From Acetobacter oryzoeni (GTDB lineage Bacteria; Pseudomonadota; Alphaproteobacteria; Acetobacterales; Acetobacteraceae), in the NCBI RefSeq assembly GCF_004014775.2, contig NZ_CP042808.1, positions 1,571,001 through 1,635,000 of the forward strand: a DNA stretch of 64,000 nt, written 5' to 3'. Below the pieces are notes generated by a model. The model did not search any database, was not told the DNA's origin, and was given only the letters and a program-made list of their open reading frames with translations. This document shows positions 48,878-58,720 of this stretch, piece by piece; positions within the stretch are counted from its first letter, which is position 1, and the number at the start of each line of letters is the position of its first letter. A program made the translations under genes and the position numbers.

Positions 48878-49936
48878 TTACGACCGACAGAACGCGACAA
48901 TATCTGCCAACGTCGCACTTTTCTTATCTCCTAAGATCATCTCACATGTTTCATCCACTCCTGCCCCATAAACACGTGCCAGTTCTTCACGAAACTCTTT
49001 CAGCGCTTTGACGGAATGTTCCATCAAGTCTGTTCCTCCAACTGGCCGCGCAAAAGCACCAGCCAATGTACGAGGCTGGCTATTTCCCTTTTCCGCCAGC
49101 ACATATCCCGCACGGGCAAGAGCAGCAAAACTGTTCTGCTTTCCAGAAGGTGAAACGGTCATGGCAGCCTCTGCCAATGCCCCCAAGGCTGCTTCTGCCA
49201 CACCTGTTTCACCATGTTCTCCAAGATTTTTCTTTAATAAATCACGGTTAATGCAAAGATAGAGATAAAACACACCAGATCCGAAACCAGCTTCGCCTAG
49301 AAAGCCTGCACCTGCATCTTCTTCATCCTGCTTCAGATCATCAATAGCCGTATAATAATCATCCTCAACCGTAACACGATGGGTTGTAATGGCATGCGCC
49401 ACCTGAACAGCGGCCTCACGATTAAAGGATGGTGCACTGGCCAGCATACGCCCAAATAAAGCGATATCTGCCGCTGAATCAGCCCTGTGCAAAAGTGTAT
49501 CCTGCTCTTTTTTCAGATCCACCTTTTCACCCGCTGCCAAACGATCCGCCATGGCAAGCGCAGCATCACGCTCTGAAGGAGAAATGAATACAAGCTGCTC
49601 TGTCCGCGCAGGATTCTTATCCTTTTCGCTTTTCACCTTGCCATAGACACCCGCAACTTCCCGCGCGATGGCAACAGCCTTTTTCTCTTCCACATTCTTG
49701 TCACGCAGATATCCCAGAATTTCTTCACCCAGACGCTGTGTGCGCTGACCCATATGCCCAGCCAGAGCTGATGAAAAAATATCTGATGTACGCCAAGCCC
49801 GCTTGAGTGCCTGCGAGGAAATACGCAACCGTGTAACGCCACCTACAGTGGCGGTTTTGGGATTACCCGTATCATCACGGTTAACATTGGAGGGTGGATA
49901 GAATGTTAAAAGGTGAAGTTGAAGAAAACGAGACAT
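48878..49936 (-). CDS. cas7e: Cascade backbone subunit Cas7e (CasC/Cse4)
   Basis: The protein has 352 residues. LQLHLLTFYPPSNVNRDDTGNPKTATVGGVTRLRISSQALKRAWR is the Cas7e opening; later VFYLYLCINRDLLKKNLGEHG and GKQNSFAALARAGYVL are also typical. Six copies form the crRNA-binding spine of Cascade. It starts 20 bases after the cse2 stop. Confidence 0.95.
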   Translation of the reverse strand: MSRFLQLHLLTFYPPSNVNRDDTGNPKTATVGGVTRLRISSQALKRAWRTSDIFSSALAGHMGQRTQRLGEEILGYLRDKNVEEKKAVAIAREVAGVYGKVKSEKDKNPARTEQLVFISPSERDAALAMADRLAAGEKVDLKKEQDTLLHRADSAADIALFGRMLASAPSFNREAAVQVAHAITTHRVTVEDDYYTAIDDLKQDEEDAGAGFLGEAGFGSGVFYLYLCINRDLLKKNLGEHGETGVAEAALGALAEAAMTVSPSGKQNSFAALARAGYVLAEKGNSQPRTLAGAFARPVGGTDLMEHSVKALKEFREELARVYGAGVDETCEMILGDKKSATLADIVAFCRS

Positions 49937-49956
49937 TTTTCAATATTCCCTTTAAA

Positions 49957-50517
49957 TCAATTATGTTTTTCAGAACTGTTTTCGGGAATCCCCGCATTCC
50001 AGTAATTATAGACCCACTGGCGCCGCACCTGATCACCTGCGAGATCATCCCATGTATCTTCACGCGGCCACATTATGACAGAACGCGCCAAGTCTGCGAC
50101 ATCCAAAGGTTCGCCCGCCATAACAACAAGCCGTCGAAAGCTTCGCAAACAGTCATCATAGGTTTCCATATCCAGTAACCTACGAAACCGAACCGGTTTG
50201 CACAGCGCGGTTGCACTGTCACTTGTATCAGATGGTCCTATCAACCGAGCCATACATGCACCAGTCTTGTTTGCCCGAACATGCGCCAAAACTGCCGCAA
50301 CCAATGCCAGACGAGATAATTCAGAGTCCTTCTTGGCACCACACTTGTGCACAAGTGCCTGCGTTTGTGGCTCAAAAAGAGCCTCTGTTACAGTTGCACA
50401 TCGTCGCAAGCGGGCTAGCGTAGCACGGTCTCCAAGTTGTTTTCTCTCAGGATCAGGTTGTAACCCATGCCACCAGTTTACAACCTGCCGAATGGCTTCC
50501 TTATTACTGAGGAGCAT
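49957..50517 (-). CDS. cse2: Cascade small subunit Cse2 (CasB)
   Basis: A 186-residue helical protein. WWHGLQPDPERKQLGDRATLARLRRCATV matches the Cse2 N-terminus, and FRRLLDMETYDDCLRSFRRLV is a typical later block. Two copies line the belly of Cascade and hold the displaced strand. It overlaps cse1 by one base. Confidence 0.92.
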   Translation of the reverse strand: MLLSNKEAIRQVVNWWHGLQPDPERKQLGDRATLARLRRCATVTEALFEPQTQALVHKCGAKKDSELSRLALVAAVLAHVRANKTGACMARLIGPSDTSDSATALCKPVRFRRLLDMETYDDCLRSFRRLVVMAGEPLDVADLARSVIMWPREDTWDDLAGDQVRRQWVYNYWNAGIPENSSEKHN

Positions 50518-52172
50518 CAGGATACCTTCTCTGCTATCTTCTGTTTCTTTTTGACGAGTTCAGGGAGACCCAATTCACTCCGTATCTTTTTTCCCTCCTT
50601 GCCCATACCTGAAACGGCGGCTCCCAGACGCCTGCGCGCCAGCGCTGAACGCTGCGCTTCTGTTATTCCCGTGTCAGGTTCCAGAATAACGGTAGCATCA
50701 AACTCCCCAAGAGCTGACTGAGCCAGTATGTGCAGCCAGGATTTTCTTAGAGCCACCATACCTTCGTCATCTGTTCCAGTTGCATCCTGCAAAATGGCAA
50801 AGAAAGAATTTTCTGTTTTAGCCCAGAACCGTTCACGCACATTGGAAAGCAGCGTTACGTCCACAGAAACTGTACCCTTGCCAAACAAGGCCTCCCGAAC
50901 GCTTCCTCGCAAAATATCTGCCACGTGCACTGCCGCGCTCACGCACTGAAGAGCCAAGGCATCAAGAGCTTTTTGCAACTCGGTATCCAATGAGCCCGGT
51001 AGTGGCATTTCGCTTTCCACAAAGCTACGCGCCTTCATATTGTCCATATCAAAACCGGCCGTAAGCAAACGGGCATTTTCTGGAAGACCAATTTCTCCTG
51101 CCCGCTCGTTACGCCAATTCGCAACACAACTTGCTGGCAACCGGTTTTTATCGGCACTCTGGGCAACAATACCTGCCCAGTGCCGATAACCAATACCCCC
51201 GGGTTGCGGATGAACGGCCAGCCATTCGGTTCCTTCTTTTTGTCGATATCTGGGCGTAAGGGGATGAATTACTGCCCCAGACCCGTAAGGCGTTCCAATC
51301 CAACCTGCATATTTCGGCCCATAGGGCCTTTGTCGCCACCCTGACACCAGAACCTCGTCTTTCTGACCAGTAAGGTCGCAGTATCCTTCAGCAACATTTT
51401 CAAAATCCAACCGGATCCGCCGCGGCATTCCCCACCAGCATTGGAGGGGATGTGCGTTTTCTGTGGGGCGTACATCCGTTCCACCTTTTCCAGAAAGAAT
51501 TGTAGGGGCCATCCATGGAAAAACCCTTTCCATGTCATTACTTTTCACAGCCTCCCCATCGGGAACATTCGCCCAGACAATTTCCCATAAACGCGCGTCT
51601 TCTGATGGCAAAACCAATGTTGTCAGTGGCCCACCTCCACGCAGGCCCGTCATATTGCCTGCACCACCACTCGGCGCCCATGATTGTAGCGTAAACAATG
51701 CCATAGCCGCCGTAGCTCGTCCCAAGCGTCCGACTTGACCGCGGTGTACAAAAAGATCCGCATTCCGCTTCACTGTGCTTTCTCCAGGCGCATCAATCAG
51801 CAACCTCTCCACGAGTTCCTGACCGCTTTGAAGATCTTCATAATCCTGCAGGAAACGTGCCCCCGATCCATCTAGCCAGAAAGCATCTGCAACACGCGCA
51901 AAAGCTTCATCAAGCTTTTCAACGGACAGTGGATTACACCAATTCTGCCGCCACACCCTTCGATTTGCGGGTGGACAGGCTGTAGCGACAAGTCCGATCA
52001 GAAATTCAAAGGATGCAATACGAAAATCGGCTCGTGGCCAGCCAAAATCAACAATTGGGTCTTCTTTAAACCCTTCTACAATTTGAGCAGGTCGAATAAT
52101 GCTAGATACACCGGACTTATGCCGAACTGGCAGCCATGCATCTGAAATGAGATTTAATGCCTCGTTCACCAT
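50517..52172 (-). CDS. cse1: Cascade large subunit Cse1 (Cas8e/CasA)
   Basis: The protein has 551 residues. Begins NLISDAWLPVRHKSGVSSIIRPAQI, the usual Cse1 start. Further marks are DFRIASFEFLIGLVATACPP, GGAGNMTGLRGGGPLTTLV and HPLTPRYRQKEGTEWLAVHPQPGGIGYRHW. Cse1 reads the PAM and recruits Cas3. A 70-base gap to cas3 may hold a separate promoter. Confidence 0.94.
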   Translation of the reverse strand: MVNEALNLISDAWLPVRHKSGVSSIIRPAQIVEGFKEDPIVDFGWPRADFRIASFEFLIGLVATACPPANRRVWRQNWCNPLSVEKLDEAFARVADAFWLDGSGARFLQDYEDLQSGQELVERLLIDAPGESTVKRNADLFVHRGQVGRLGRATAAMALFTLQSWAPSGGAGNMTGLRGGGPLTTLVLPSEDARLWEIVWANVPDGEAVKSNDMERVFPWMAPTILSGKGGTDVRPTENAHPLQCWWGMPRRIRLDFENVAEGYCDLTGQKDEVLVSGWRQRPYGPKYAGWIGTPYGSGAVIHPLTPRYRQKEGTEWLAVHPQPGGIGYRHWAGIVAQSADKNRLPASCVANWRNERAGEIGLPENARLLTAGFDMDNMKARSFVESEMPLPGSLDTELQKALDALALQCVSAAVHVADILRGSVREALFGKGTVSVDVTLLSNVRERFWAKTENSFFAILQDATGTDDEGMVALRKSWLHILAQSALGEFDATVILEPDTGITEAQRSALARRRLGAAVSGMGKEGKKIRSELGLPELVKKKQKIAEKVS

Positions 52173-52242
52173 TTTTTATTCTAACAACCCCCTTATATAA
52201 TAATAAAATTTTCAATAAAAATACAAATATGCCTCTTTGTTT

Positions 52243-54957
52243 TTATGTTAGATTCCTTTTGAATATTTGAAACCCATATTTTTCATCATAGCAGATATCA
52301 ACATCCTGCCCTTTTCCATTAGATCCGTAGCCTTTCCAGCCCTCTTCAGTCTCACTAAGAAGCAACAAAAGAAACTGGTCTTCTGCTTCACGCTCCCAAC
52401 GCGACCATTCTGCACGGGCTGCATCAAGAGCTTCCACCTGAGTGTCAGCAACCGGACATACCGCAAGCATATGCTGTGCCACTGAAACTTCAGAAAGCGC
52501 CCAAGCCCGTTTCCGCTCATGCGGTAAAGCAAGAGCCGTTTGTTGTAGTGCAGCCCAAGGCCATATCTGTCCCTCTTGCATAACGCCCAGACGTACCGTT
52601 ACGTACGGACGCTCTTCCAACCGTGTTGATATGCGAACGTCCCGCTCCCATAACGCACTATCTGGAGTGTATCCCGCATCATAATTCAAAACATTCCGGA
52701 CAGCTGCGCCACGTGCTGCGCGGCCTTTTCCTTCTGCTTCATCACTGGCCATCATGAGCCCATTTGGCACATCAGAAGTATCAGCAGCCTCTTCAATCAA
52801 CTCCCGTATCATATCGGGGCTACGTATTTGCCCTTTGCATTGCAGCACTTTTGCTGTGCGCCATAACAGGGCAGGATCACGATACACGGCTGCGGTGCCG
52901 GGCAAAACCCGGTTGATCCACTGCGGATCTGGATCAGTCACCGGATCGGGTGAAAAAATGCAAATTTCATCACAATCAACAGGACGCTGCGCACGTTCAT
53001 GTCGGCGTAACCGGCCCGCGCGCTGGATAATCAGATCCATAGGTGCCAGATCTGTACAAAGTACATCAAAATCAAGATCCAGAGACTGCTCAATAACCTG
53101 ACTGGCTATCAAAACCCTTGATCGATCTGCAGTGGTTCCGTTCTTTCCAAACCGAGCAAGCACCTCACGCTCGATCGCCAAACGGTCCACCATGGCAAAA
53201 CGCGCATGAAACACCATGACATCAAGGCCTTCTGCCTCCAAAGCTTTTGCCGAGGTAATAACGTCATCGACCGTGTTACGAACCCATGCCACAGCTGCAC
53301 CTTGAGCTGCCGCATCAGAAACATATGCCATGATGGATGATGCATCGCTCATTTGCCGAACAGCAATGTTACGCGCCAGACCGGGACGAGGCGCGCATGG
53401 AAGTTCCTCCGCCCCATCTTTCCCAACAAGCGTAACAAGTGGATAAGCCTTACAAGACAAACCGACAGGCTCTTTCTGACATAGCCCCTCTCTGAATGCC
53501 GTCACCAGTTTCTGGCGCACAGATTTGGTCAGTGTCGCGGAAAGCAGAATTGCAGAGCCTCCCATAGCAGCATGGAAACGTAGTAAAGCCACCATTTCCT
53601 CCTGCATATAAGGATCGTATGCATGGCATTCATCAACCACCAACACCTTACCGGCCAGACCAGCCTGCCTTACGGTTGCAAACCGGACTGGCAAGACAGC
53701 CATCAATGCCTGGTCAATAGTCCCCACTCCTACCTGCGCCAGAAGCGCACGACGTGATTCATTTCCCAGCCATGCTGAACAACAGATTTCGGCCGTGTCA
53801 TCACGGCCTTTGTTTACTGTTGTGCTATCCAGTGCATCATCTGGGGCCAGAACCGAGACAAACCGCTCATCCAGCAAAGCGCGTCCATGTGCCAGAGCGA
53901 GAGAAGGATGAGAGGATGGCTGGAACAAACTACGATACGCAATGGCCAGCCGATCAAACATGGCATTGGCCGTTGCCATTGTCGGTAAAGCGACAAATAG
54001 CCCGGAGGCATGCCCAGATGCCATCAGCCGATGCGCAGCCACCAATGCAGCTTCTGTTTTACCAGAACCCGTCATATCTTCGATCACGATCAATGTCGGG
54101 TCAGCGGGAAAAGATGCCACTTCCAGCAAAGCCTGAATTGGCGAAGGATTACGAATATGAGGAAATAAACTCGCAATACCCCGAAATGGTGAAATATGTG
54201 CAGGGCTGAGGCCTGCACTCGCAATCGCAGCTTGCGCCCGATGAAGTGCCTGATTCCAAAAATAGCCTGAAGCATCAGCCACGTCTTCAGGCCGGACATA
54301 AGGAAACCATTCTTGCCGTGACCCGATCCAATCAGCCTGAACAGTCAAACCTGCGAGGCGCCATTCCAGTTGCAGCAGATCCTCCAGAAAAGAATATGAC
54401 GGAATGGGAGGCGGACGAAAAATATCTAACAAAACCCCCACAATTTTGTGAGCATATGGCGCCAATAGTTTAAGATCGGCATCCTGGGATTTATTTCCGT
54501 CCGATGAAACAGGTTGTCCATGATGCCCCGCTACGGCACGCCATAATTGTTTTTTATCGGCAGGTGACCAATCAAGACCATCTGTATTTGTACCAAATAA
54601 CGGTGCCAGTTGATCCTTACAGACATGATCAAGCAGGAATAAGCCATCCGCATCGTGACGTGATATCACAACCTCATCGGGACAACGTCCAAATGCCTGT
54701 TCTGGCCAGCATTCCGGAACTTTCGACTGAAAAGCAGGGGTCAACTTGCCAATATCATGTAATGCAATCAGCATACCTAATTGACGACAATCCAACCCCA
54801 AACATTTGCTCTCTGGGAGTAAGATTGCCACCGCTGCCACATCCAGCATATGAGCAATAAGTGGATGCATAGAAGATATAACTTCTTCCGCTTCAGCTAC
54901 TGGCCGCGCCTTACCCCAAAAGAAATTCAGACTATTATCTTCTACTGTATCCGGCAT
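52243..54957 (-). CDS. cas3: CRISPR helicase-nuclease Cas3 (HD plus DExH)
   Basis: The protein has 904 residues. The N-terminal HD nuclease shows HPLIAHMLDVAAVA, LIALHDIGKLTPAFQ and AVAGHHGQP. The SF2 helicase follows: EDMTGSGKTEAALVAAHRLM (Walker A, about residue 295), VVDECHAYDPYMQEEM (motif II, about 440), LLSATLTKSVRQKL, and IIQRAGRLRRHER (motif VI). Cas3 is recruited to Cascade-bound DNA and shreds it. It is the first gene of the cas block, and all motifs are intact. Confidence 0.96.
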   Translation of the reverse strand: MPDTVEDNSLNFFWGKARPVAEAEEVISSMHPLIAHMLDVAAVAILLPESKCLGLDCRQLGMLIALHDIGKLTPAFQSKVPECWPEQAFGRCPDEVVISRHDADGLFLLDHVCKDQLAPLFGTNTDGLDWSPADKKQLWRAVAGHHGQPVSSDGNKSQDADLKLLAPYAHKIVGVLLDIFRPPPIPSYSFLEDLLQLEWRLAGLTVQADWIGSRQEWFPYVRPEDVADASGYFWNQALHRAQAAIASAGLSPAHISPFRGIASLFPHIRNPSPIQALLEVASFPADPTLIVIEDMTGSGKTEAALVAAHRLMASGHASGLFVALPTMATANAMFDRLAIAYRSLFQPSSHPSLALAHGRALLDERFVSVLAPDDALDSTTVNKGRDDTAEICCSAWLGNESRRALLAQVGVGTIDQALMAVLPVRFATVRQAGLAGKVLVVDECHAYDPYMQEEMVALLRFHAAMGGSAILLSATLTKSVRQKLVTAFREGLCQKEPVGLSCKAYPLVTLVGKDGAEELPCAPRPGLARNIAVRQMSDASSIMAYVSDAAAQGAAVAWVRNTVDDVITSAKALEAEGLDVMVFHARFAMVDRLAIEREVLARFGKNGTTADRSRVLIASQVIEQSLDLDFDVLCTDLAPMDLIIQRAGRLRRHERAQRPVDCDEICIFSPDPVTDPDPQWINRVLPGTAAVYRDPALLWRTAKVLQCKGQIRSPDMIRELIEEAADTSDVPNGLMMASDEAEGKGRAARGAAVRNVLNYDAGYTPDSALWERDVRISTRLEERPYVTVRLGVMQEGQIWPWAALQQTALALPHERKRAWALSEVSVAQHMLAVCPVADTQVEALDAARAEWSRWEREAEDQFLLLLLSETEEGWKGYGSNGKGQDVDICYDEKYGFQIFKRNLT

Positions 54958-55213
54958 AATTTATCCCGCTCGTTAATATTTTGGAAAAAATTTCGTAAAA
55001 TTCCATCAAGCGCTACAGCAATATAGGTAACACGGAAGGTGAATTACGACCTCTTTTTCCGTTTACAGAGATGGACTAGCGCAAACTTAGAATAAAGATC
55101 TTCAGATACAAGGTTACATTGCCAAGCTGATATGATGTATGACCACTGGTGACCTTACAATAACTTTGTACCTCCCTCTTTTCCGAAATAACGGCTTTTT
55201 TTCCCCAACCTGG

Positions 55214-55245
55214 AAAAGTCTTCTGCCTGAGAACAGGCAGAAGAC
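55214..55245 (-). terminator. Rho-independent terminator (minus strand)
   Basis: GTCTTCTGCCTG and CAGGCAGAAGAC form a perfect 12-base stem with a 4-base AGAA loop (55218-55245), followed on the minus strand by TTTT. It lies 11 bases after the stop of the small frame at 55256-55465, which supports transcription of that stretch. Confidence 0.75.
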
Positions 55246-55255
55246 CGGGAATGTG

Positions 55256-55465
55256 TCAGATTCGCAATGCCACATCCAACACGTTACAGGCGGCGTCAAA
55301 ATCTTTTACAAGACGCTCCGTCAGCAGGGTGTTTCCGTCCACATGGTGGTTTTTCCCATCGCGCACGCCTCGCGCGCAGTAACATGGGAAACCCGGTGAC
55401 ACAAACGCGTTCAACGCTTTTCCTTTTATGGGGAGAGAGGCAATGCTCCTCGAAAGCTTCTTCAA
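55256..55465 (-). CDS. Possible small protein ahead of a strong terminator
   Basis: Up to 69 residues (start TTG at 55465, or a later GTG), ending LTERLVKDFDAACNVLDVALRI. It has no recognised family. The only support is the strong terminator right after its stop and its position between two operons of the island. The transcript might be a small RNA instead. Confidence 0.35.
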   Translation of the reverse strand: MKKLSRSIASLPIKGKALNAFVSPGFPCYCARGVRDGKNHHVDGNTLLTERLVKDFDAACNVLDVALRI

Positions 55466-55560
55466 GACATGAAGTAATATAGTACCTTACGGTACAAAAC
55501 CCGATACTCCGGGTATTCTTTTGGCATTCACGCCTCCTGTCATGTAAAGCCTCAAGTAGA

Positions 55561-55593
55561 AATAAAAGGGGACTGCATGTCTTTGCAGTCCCC
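55561..55593 (-). terminator. Rho-independent terminator of the nuclease operon
   Basis: GGGGACTGCA and TGCAGTCCCC form a perfect 10-base stem with a 6-base loop. On the minus strand it is followed by TTTTATT. It lies 32 bases after the stop at 55626. Confidence 0.85.
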
Positions 55594-55625
55594 TCACCGC
55601 TCAGACGTGATGCACGCCTGAGCGT

Positions 55626-56288
55626 TTATTCAAAGTCCCGAAAGGCCCCGCCTTCCATCTGCTGCCACCCACGGATCTTGCCAAACGGTTCTGACGTCGG
55701 TGGAGGCGGCACCTTGGCCCCAGAGAGCGCCATCATCATGTTCAGCCGGCACATCGAAAGAAGTTTGCGCAGCACAACGCGCCCGAGTTCCACGCGTGTC
55801 AGAGCTTCATTCTCATACCACGGAACATGCACTTCAGGATCCGTATACTCGGCGATTTCAGCCAGCGTATAATCCCCCGTTTTGCCCAAATCGAACATGC
55901 GGGACATTTTATACAGACACAACAGATACGGCGGCTCATCCCATGGCGCCCCGAGCAGAGTGTGCAGGAACGCCATGTTATAGCCTGCAAGACACAGAGG
56001 CAGTGTCTGTCCGTGTGGGAACAGCGCATTGAACAGCCGGTCATCGATGACATGGCTGCATCCCCCCGTCTCTCCCGGCACCTCCTCGAGGTGACCGTGA
56101 CAGACCTGACCATTGATTTCCACGCGGATATGTCCTTCACGAAAGAGGATGTCATACCATGCCAGAGAGACAGGCAGCCCCTGACGGAGACGAAAACGCC
56201 CACTCACGCCCGGTGCGATGTCGATGAGCCGGATGGTGCCCTGTTTCCAGATCGGAAGCTTCTGGGAAGCCTGTGTCATGTTGTTCAT
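55626..56288 (-). CDS. Unknown protein paired with a PD-(D/E)XK-like nuclease
   Basis: A 220-residue soluble protein (MNNMTQASQKLPIWKQGTIRL...). The N-terminal 100 residues look beta-rich, the rest helical, with no motif I recognise. Its ATG overlaps the stop of the nuclease-like gene upstream (4 bases), so the two are coupled, and a terminator closes the operon. Being on a defence island next to a nuclease, a partner or regulator role is a reasonable guess only. Confidence 0.7.
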   Translation of the reverse strand: MNNMTQASQKLPIWKQGTIRLIDIAPGVSGRFRLRQGLPVSLAWYDILFREGHIRVEINGQVCHGHLEEVPGETGGCSHVIDDRLFNALFPHGQTLPLCLAGYNMAFLHTLLGAPWDEPPYLLCLYKMSRMFDLGKTGDYTLAEIAEYTDPEVHVPWYENEALTRVELGRVVLRKLLSMCRLNMMMALSGAKVPPPPTSEPFGKIRGWQQMEGGAFRDFE

Positions 56289-56923
56289 GATCGGACTCCC
56301 TCAAGCGCAATTGCATCCACCAGATTGATGCACAGCTTCCGCAGCGTTCCGGGTTGGGCAAACTGATCCAGCCAGATACACACGGGCGCAATTGCATGTG
56401 CGCGGTAAAACGCCATGCGCTTATCAAACCGCTGGAGCCATTCCTGTTCCTTCTGGTTGCGCGTGATACGATCAGATCCGCAGCACCCAACAACCTCGAT
56501 GAAGAGAGAGGCCTGACCTTTTCTCAGTGTCATGTCGGCACGGTAATCACCAGCCTGCTGGAGGATGGGCTGATGCACATCCAGCTTCATATGACGGCGC
56601 AAAAGCCCCTGCAGCATGTCATAGACAATGCGTTCAGGCAGGGAGTCCATGGTTTTCCCGTCTCTGGCGACAAGACCGGGATGAGGCAGACCGGGCCAGC
56701 GCTGCGCTGCGAGACGCTGCACGCGAGCCCATTCGCGCGTACCGCTATCTCCCAGAAAGACAAGATGTTGTCCTTCTGCCCCAAGAAAGCGGCAGATATG
56801 GGCATTGGGTGGAGCCCCCAGTTCTTCGGTCAGACGTTTATACACCTGAAGATCATGCTCCGTTGGGTAAAACGGGGAAAAAGTTGACCCGAGAGCACGG
56901 AATTTTGTCAAAAGCGTCGCCAT
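56285..56923 (-). CDS. PD-(D/E)XK-like nuclease candidate
   Basis: A protein of about 212 residues from the ATG near 56923, which has AGGA 8 bases upstream; a GTG at 57031 would add 36 residues. The core reads GDYRADMTLRKGQASLFIEVVG: an Asp, then a beta strand with Glu (IEV), in the spacing of PD-(D/E)XK nucleases, with an upstream helix carrying Glu (PERIVYDML). The usual Lys after Glu is not obvious (IEVVGCCG), so activity is uncertain. The N-terminal 90 residues are unknown. It heads a two-gene operon inside the island. Confidence 0.6.
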   Translation of the reverse strand: MATLLTKFRALGSTFSPFYPTEHDLQVYKRLTEELGAPPNAHICRFLGAEGQHLVFLGDSGTREWARVQRLAAQRWPGLPHPGLVARDGKTMDSLPERIVYDMLQGLLRRHMKLDVHQPILQQAGDYRADMTLRKGQASLFIEVVGCCGSDRITRNQKEQEWLQRFDKRMAFYRAHAIAPVCIWLDQFAQPGTLRKLCINLVDAIALEGVRS

Positions 56924-58260
56924 GTCTATAATCCTGAATTGGAGTTCACGAAGGAAACCGGCCCCTGAGGGGCCTTCCTTTTCTGGGGAGGCAGGCAGAG
57001 CAGCCTCGTAAACGTCCAAATCCCGATGCACTTATGAAAACATGCGGCTTCAGACAGAACAGTTCCGTGGGAACGCTCTCTCCTGAGCAGGCGTCACAGG
57101 CTTCTGAGAGTCCACGTACCGTGCGTAATGAGCGATGCAACCAGCAAGCCACCAGAAAATCTGGATATCTGACACCATGATGCGCACGTTTACGCTGACA
57201 TCTGCTCGCCGCAACACGGCAAAAACACAGTTGAGACAGACGCGTAAGTTTTCCCGCCCACAAGTATAGACGAAGTGCTTTGCAGTAATTCTCAAAGTGC
57301 GCCTTATCGGCTGTTTCCGGCCCCGAAAGGGATATTCAGACGATTGCAAACGTTTGGAAAAACCTGTCCTGCGATCTTTTTCTAAAAATCAAGTCATGAA
57401 AAACCAGATTTACCGGATATGTTGTACAGAATATACATGTTTCTCGGCGACACATTTGAACGCGTTGTTGCGTCATCTGGCATATTTCGAAAATGAAGCC
57501 TCTCTCAAATCCGTGGAAATGTTAATTTTATACGCACATTCCGCCTCTGCCATCGGCAAGACCCTCTATCACCGGACATGCAAAATTTTTCGTTTCGATT
57601 TCGACCATATTCCGATTTCGATAATTATTTTTTGAGAGTTTTTGCAACGCGTGCAGTGGAAGGGCATTTTTTATGACAGATCATTCTCGGTATTTCGGCA
57701 GTTTTTTTGTTGGTTGGGACGAGTGCTTGCGCGACATATTTTGCGTCAAGTCATTCATGTGTAATGCTTTTCGCGCTGCGAGCGGGGTGTCTCGCGATCC
57801 GATTGGGTGCCGTCAGGCGCGCAATCGGTAGAAGTGTTTTTCGGTGCTTGCACCAAAAACACGGTATCGTGCCACTTTTTTTAATCCTTGAAATTTTATT
57901 ACATATCATCATTCTATTTTGTAATTTTATTTTTTCTGCATTTTTTTCCACTTTTCATGATGATATGCGTCTCTTTTGCAAGGCTCTTGTACAGAAAATC
58001 ATCAGGATTGCCTCCTGAATGGGTTTTGGCGTTTTTCTGGTGCCTATTAGCTTAAATGGCGCTTCCACGTCTCTACGGCGATCCTGATGGGTTTTATGGC
58101 ATGTTTGTTTTGTGGTGCTTCTCTCTCTTTCTACCAGTGTCGTGTTGGAGGGGGTGTTCTGGAGGTCGATTTTGGGGTGTTTTGGGGGCAAAAATGGCCT
58201 CACTGACATACCCCCTTTGAACTCTTGCATTTTGGTCGTGTTTTCGGCGCTTTTCTGCAT
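56924..58260. other. Long gene-less region left of the iteron field
   Basis: About 1.3 kb without a convincing gene. TTTCGATTTCGACC and TCCGATTTCGATAA (about 57594-57620) are inverted partial copies of the repeat found at 58295-58607. The sequence 57850-58010 is very T-rich. A frame at 57707-58018 has membrane-like bias caused by this composition and is not accepted. Confidence 0.45.
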
Positions 58261-58720
58261 GTATGACGCTATCTGCCCGATTTCCATGTCAAAAAGTGTC
58301 GAAATCGGGGATTTTTGTGCAATAAGTGTCGAAATCGAGCATCGACACTTTTGGTCGTGTTTTCGGGACTTTGTCTCCATGTATGACGCTATCTGCCCGA
58401 TTTCTATGTCAAAAAGTGTCGAAATCGGGGATTTTTGTGCAATAAGTGTCGAAATCGAGGAAATGTGTCAATTCTGTGGCAAGCGTCCGATTTCTATAGC
58501 CAAAAGTGTCGAAATCGAGGGTTTTTGTGCAATAAGTGTCGAAATCGAGGAAATGTGTCAATTTTGTGGTAAGTGTCCGATTTCTATAGCCAAAAGTGTC
58601 GAAATCGGGGGTTTTTGTGCAAAAACTCCCGTTACCGCACTCAACGACCGAAAATGCGACCAAAATGTCGTGTATGCAGTTTTGTCGCGTTTTTTGTCTC
58701 AAAACCCCGATTTCGACACC
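58261..58720 (+). repeat. Iteron-like repeat field, phased at multiples of 30 bp
   Basis: AGTGTCGAAATCG occurs seven times in direct orientation, starting at 58295, 58325, 58415, 58445, 58505, 58535 and 58595. The spacings are 30, 90, 30, 60, 30 and 60 bases, all multiples of 30, about three helical turns. An inverted copy (CGATTTCGACAC) lies at 58708-58719. Larger units repeat too: 58261-58338 and 58381-58458 are nearly identical, and a 90-base unit recurs after 58456. The field lies just upstream of the 392-residue gene at 58953. Confidence 0.85.

Noticed and set aside
57707..58018. A 103-residue frame with a hydrophobic C-terminal half
   Set aside because: The hydrophobic part comes from a T-rich tract; no start signal and no family.
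58295..58607. The 58.3-58.6 kb repeats as a second CRISPR array
   Set aside because: The repeat unit is only 13 bases, the spacing varies (30, 60, 90) and the intervening sequence is itself repeated, unlike spacers.
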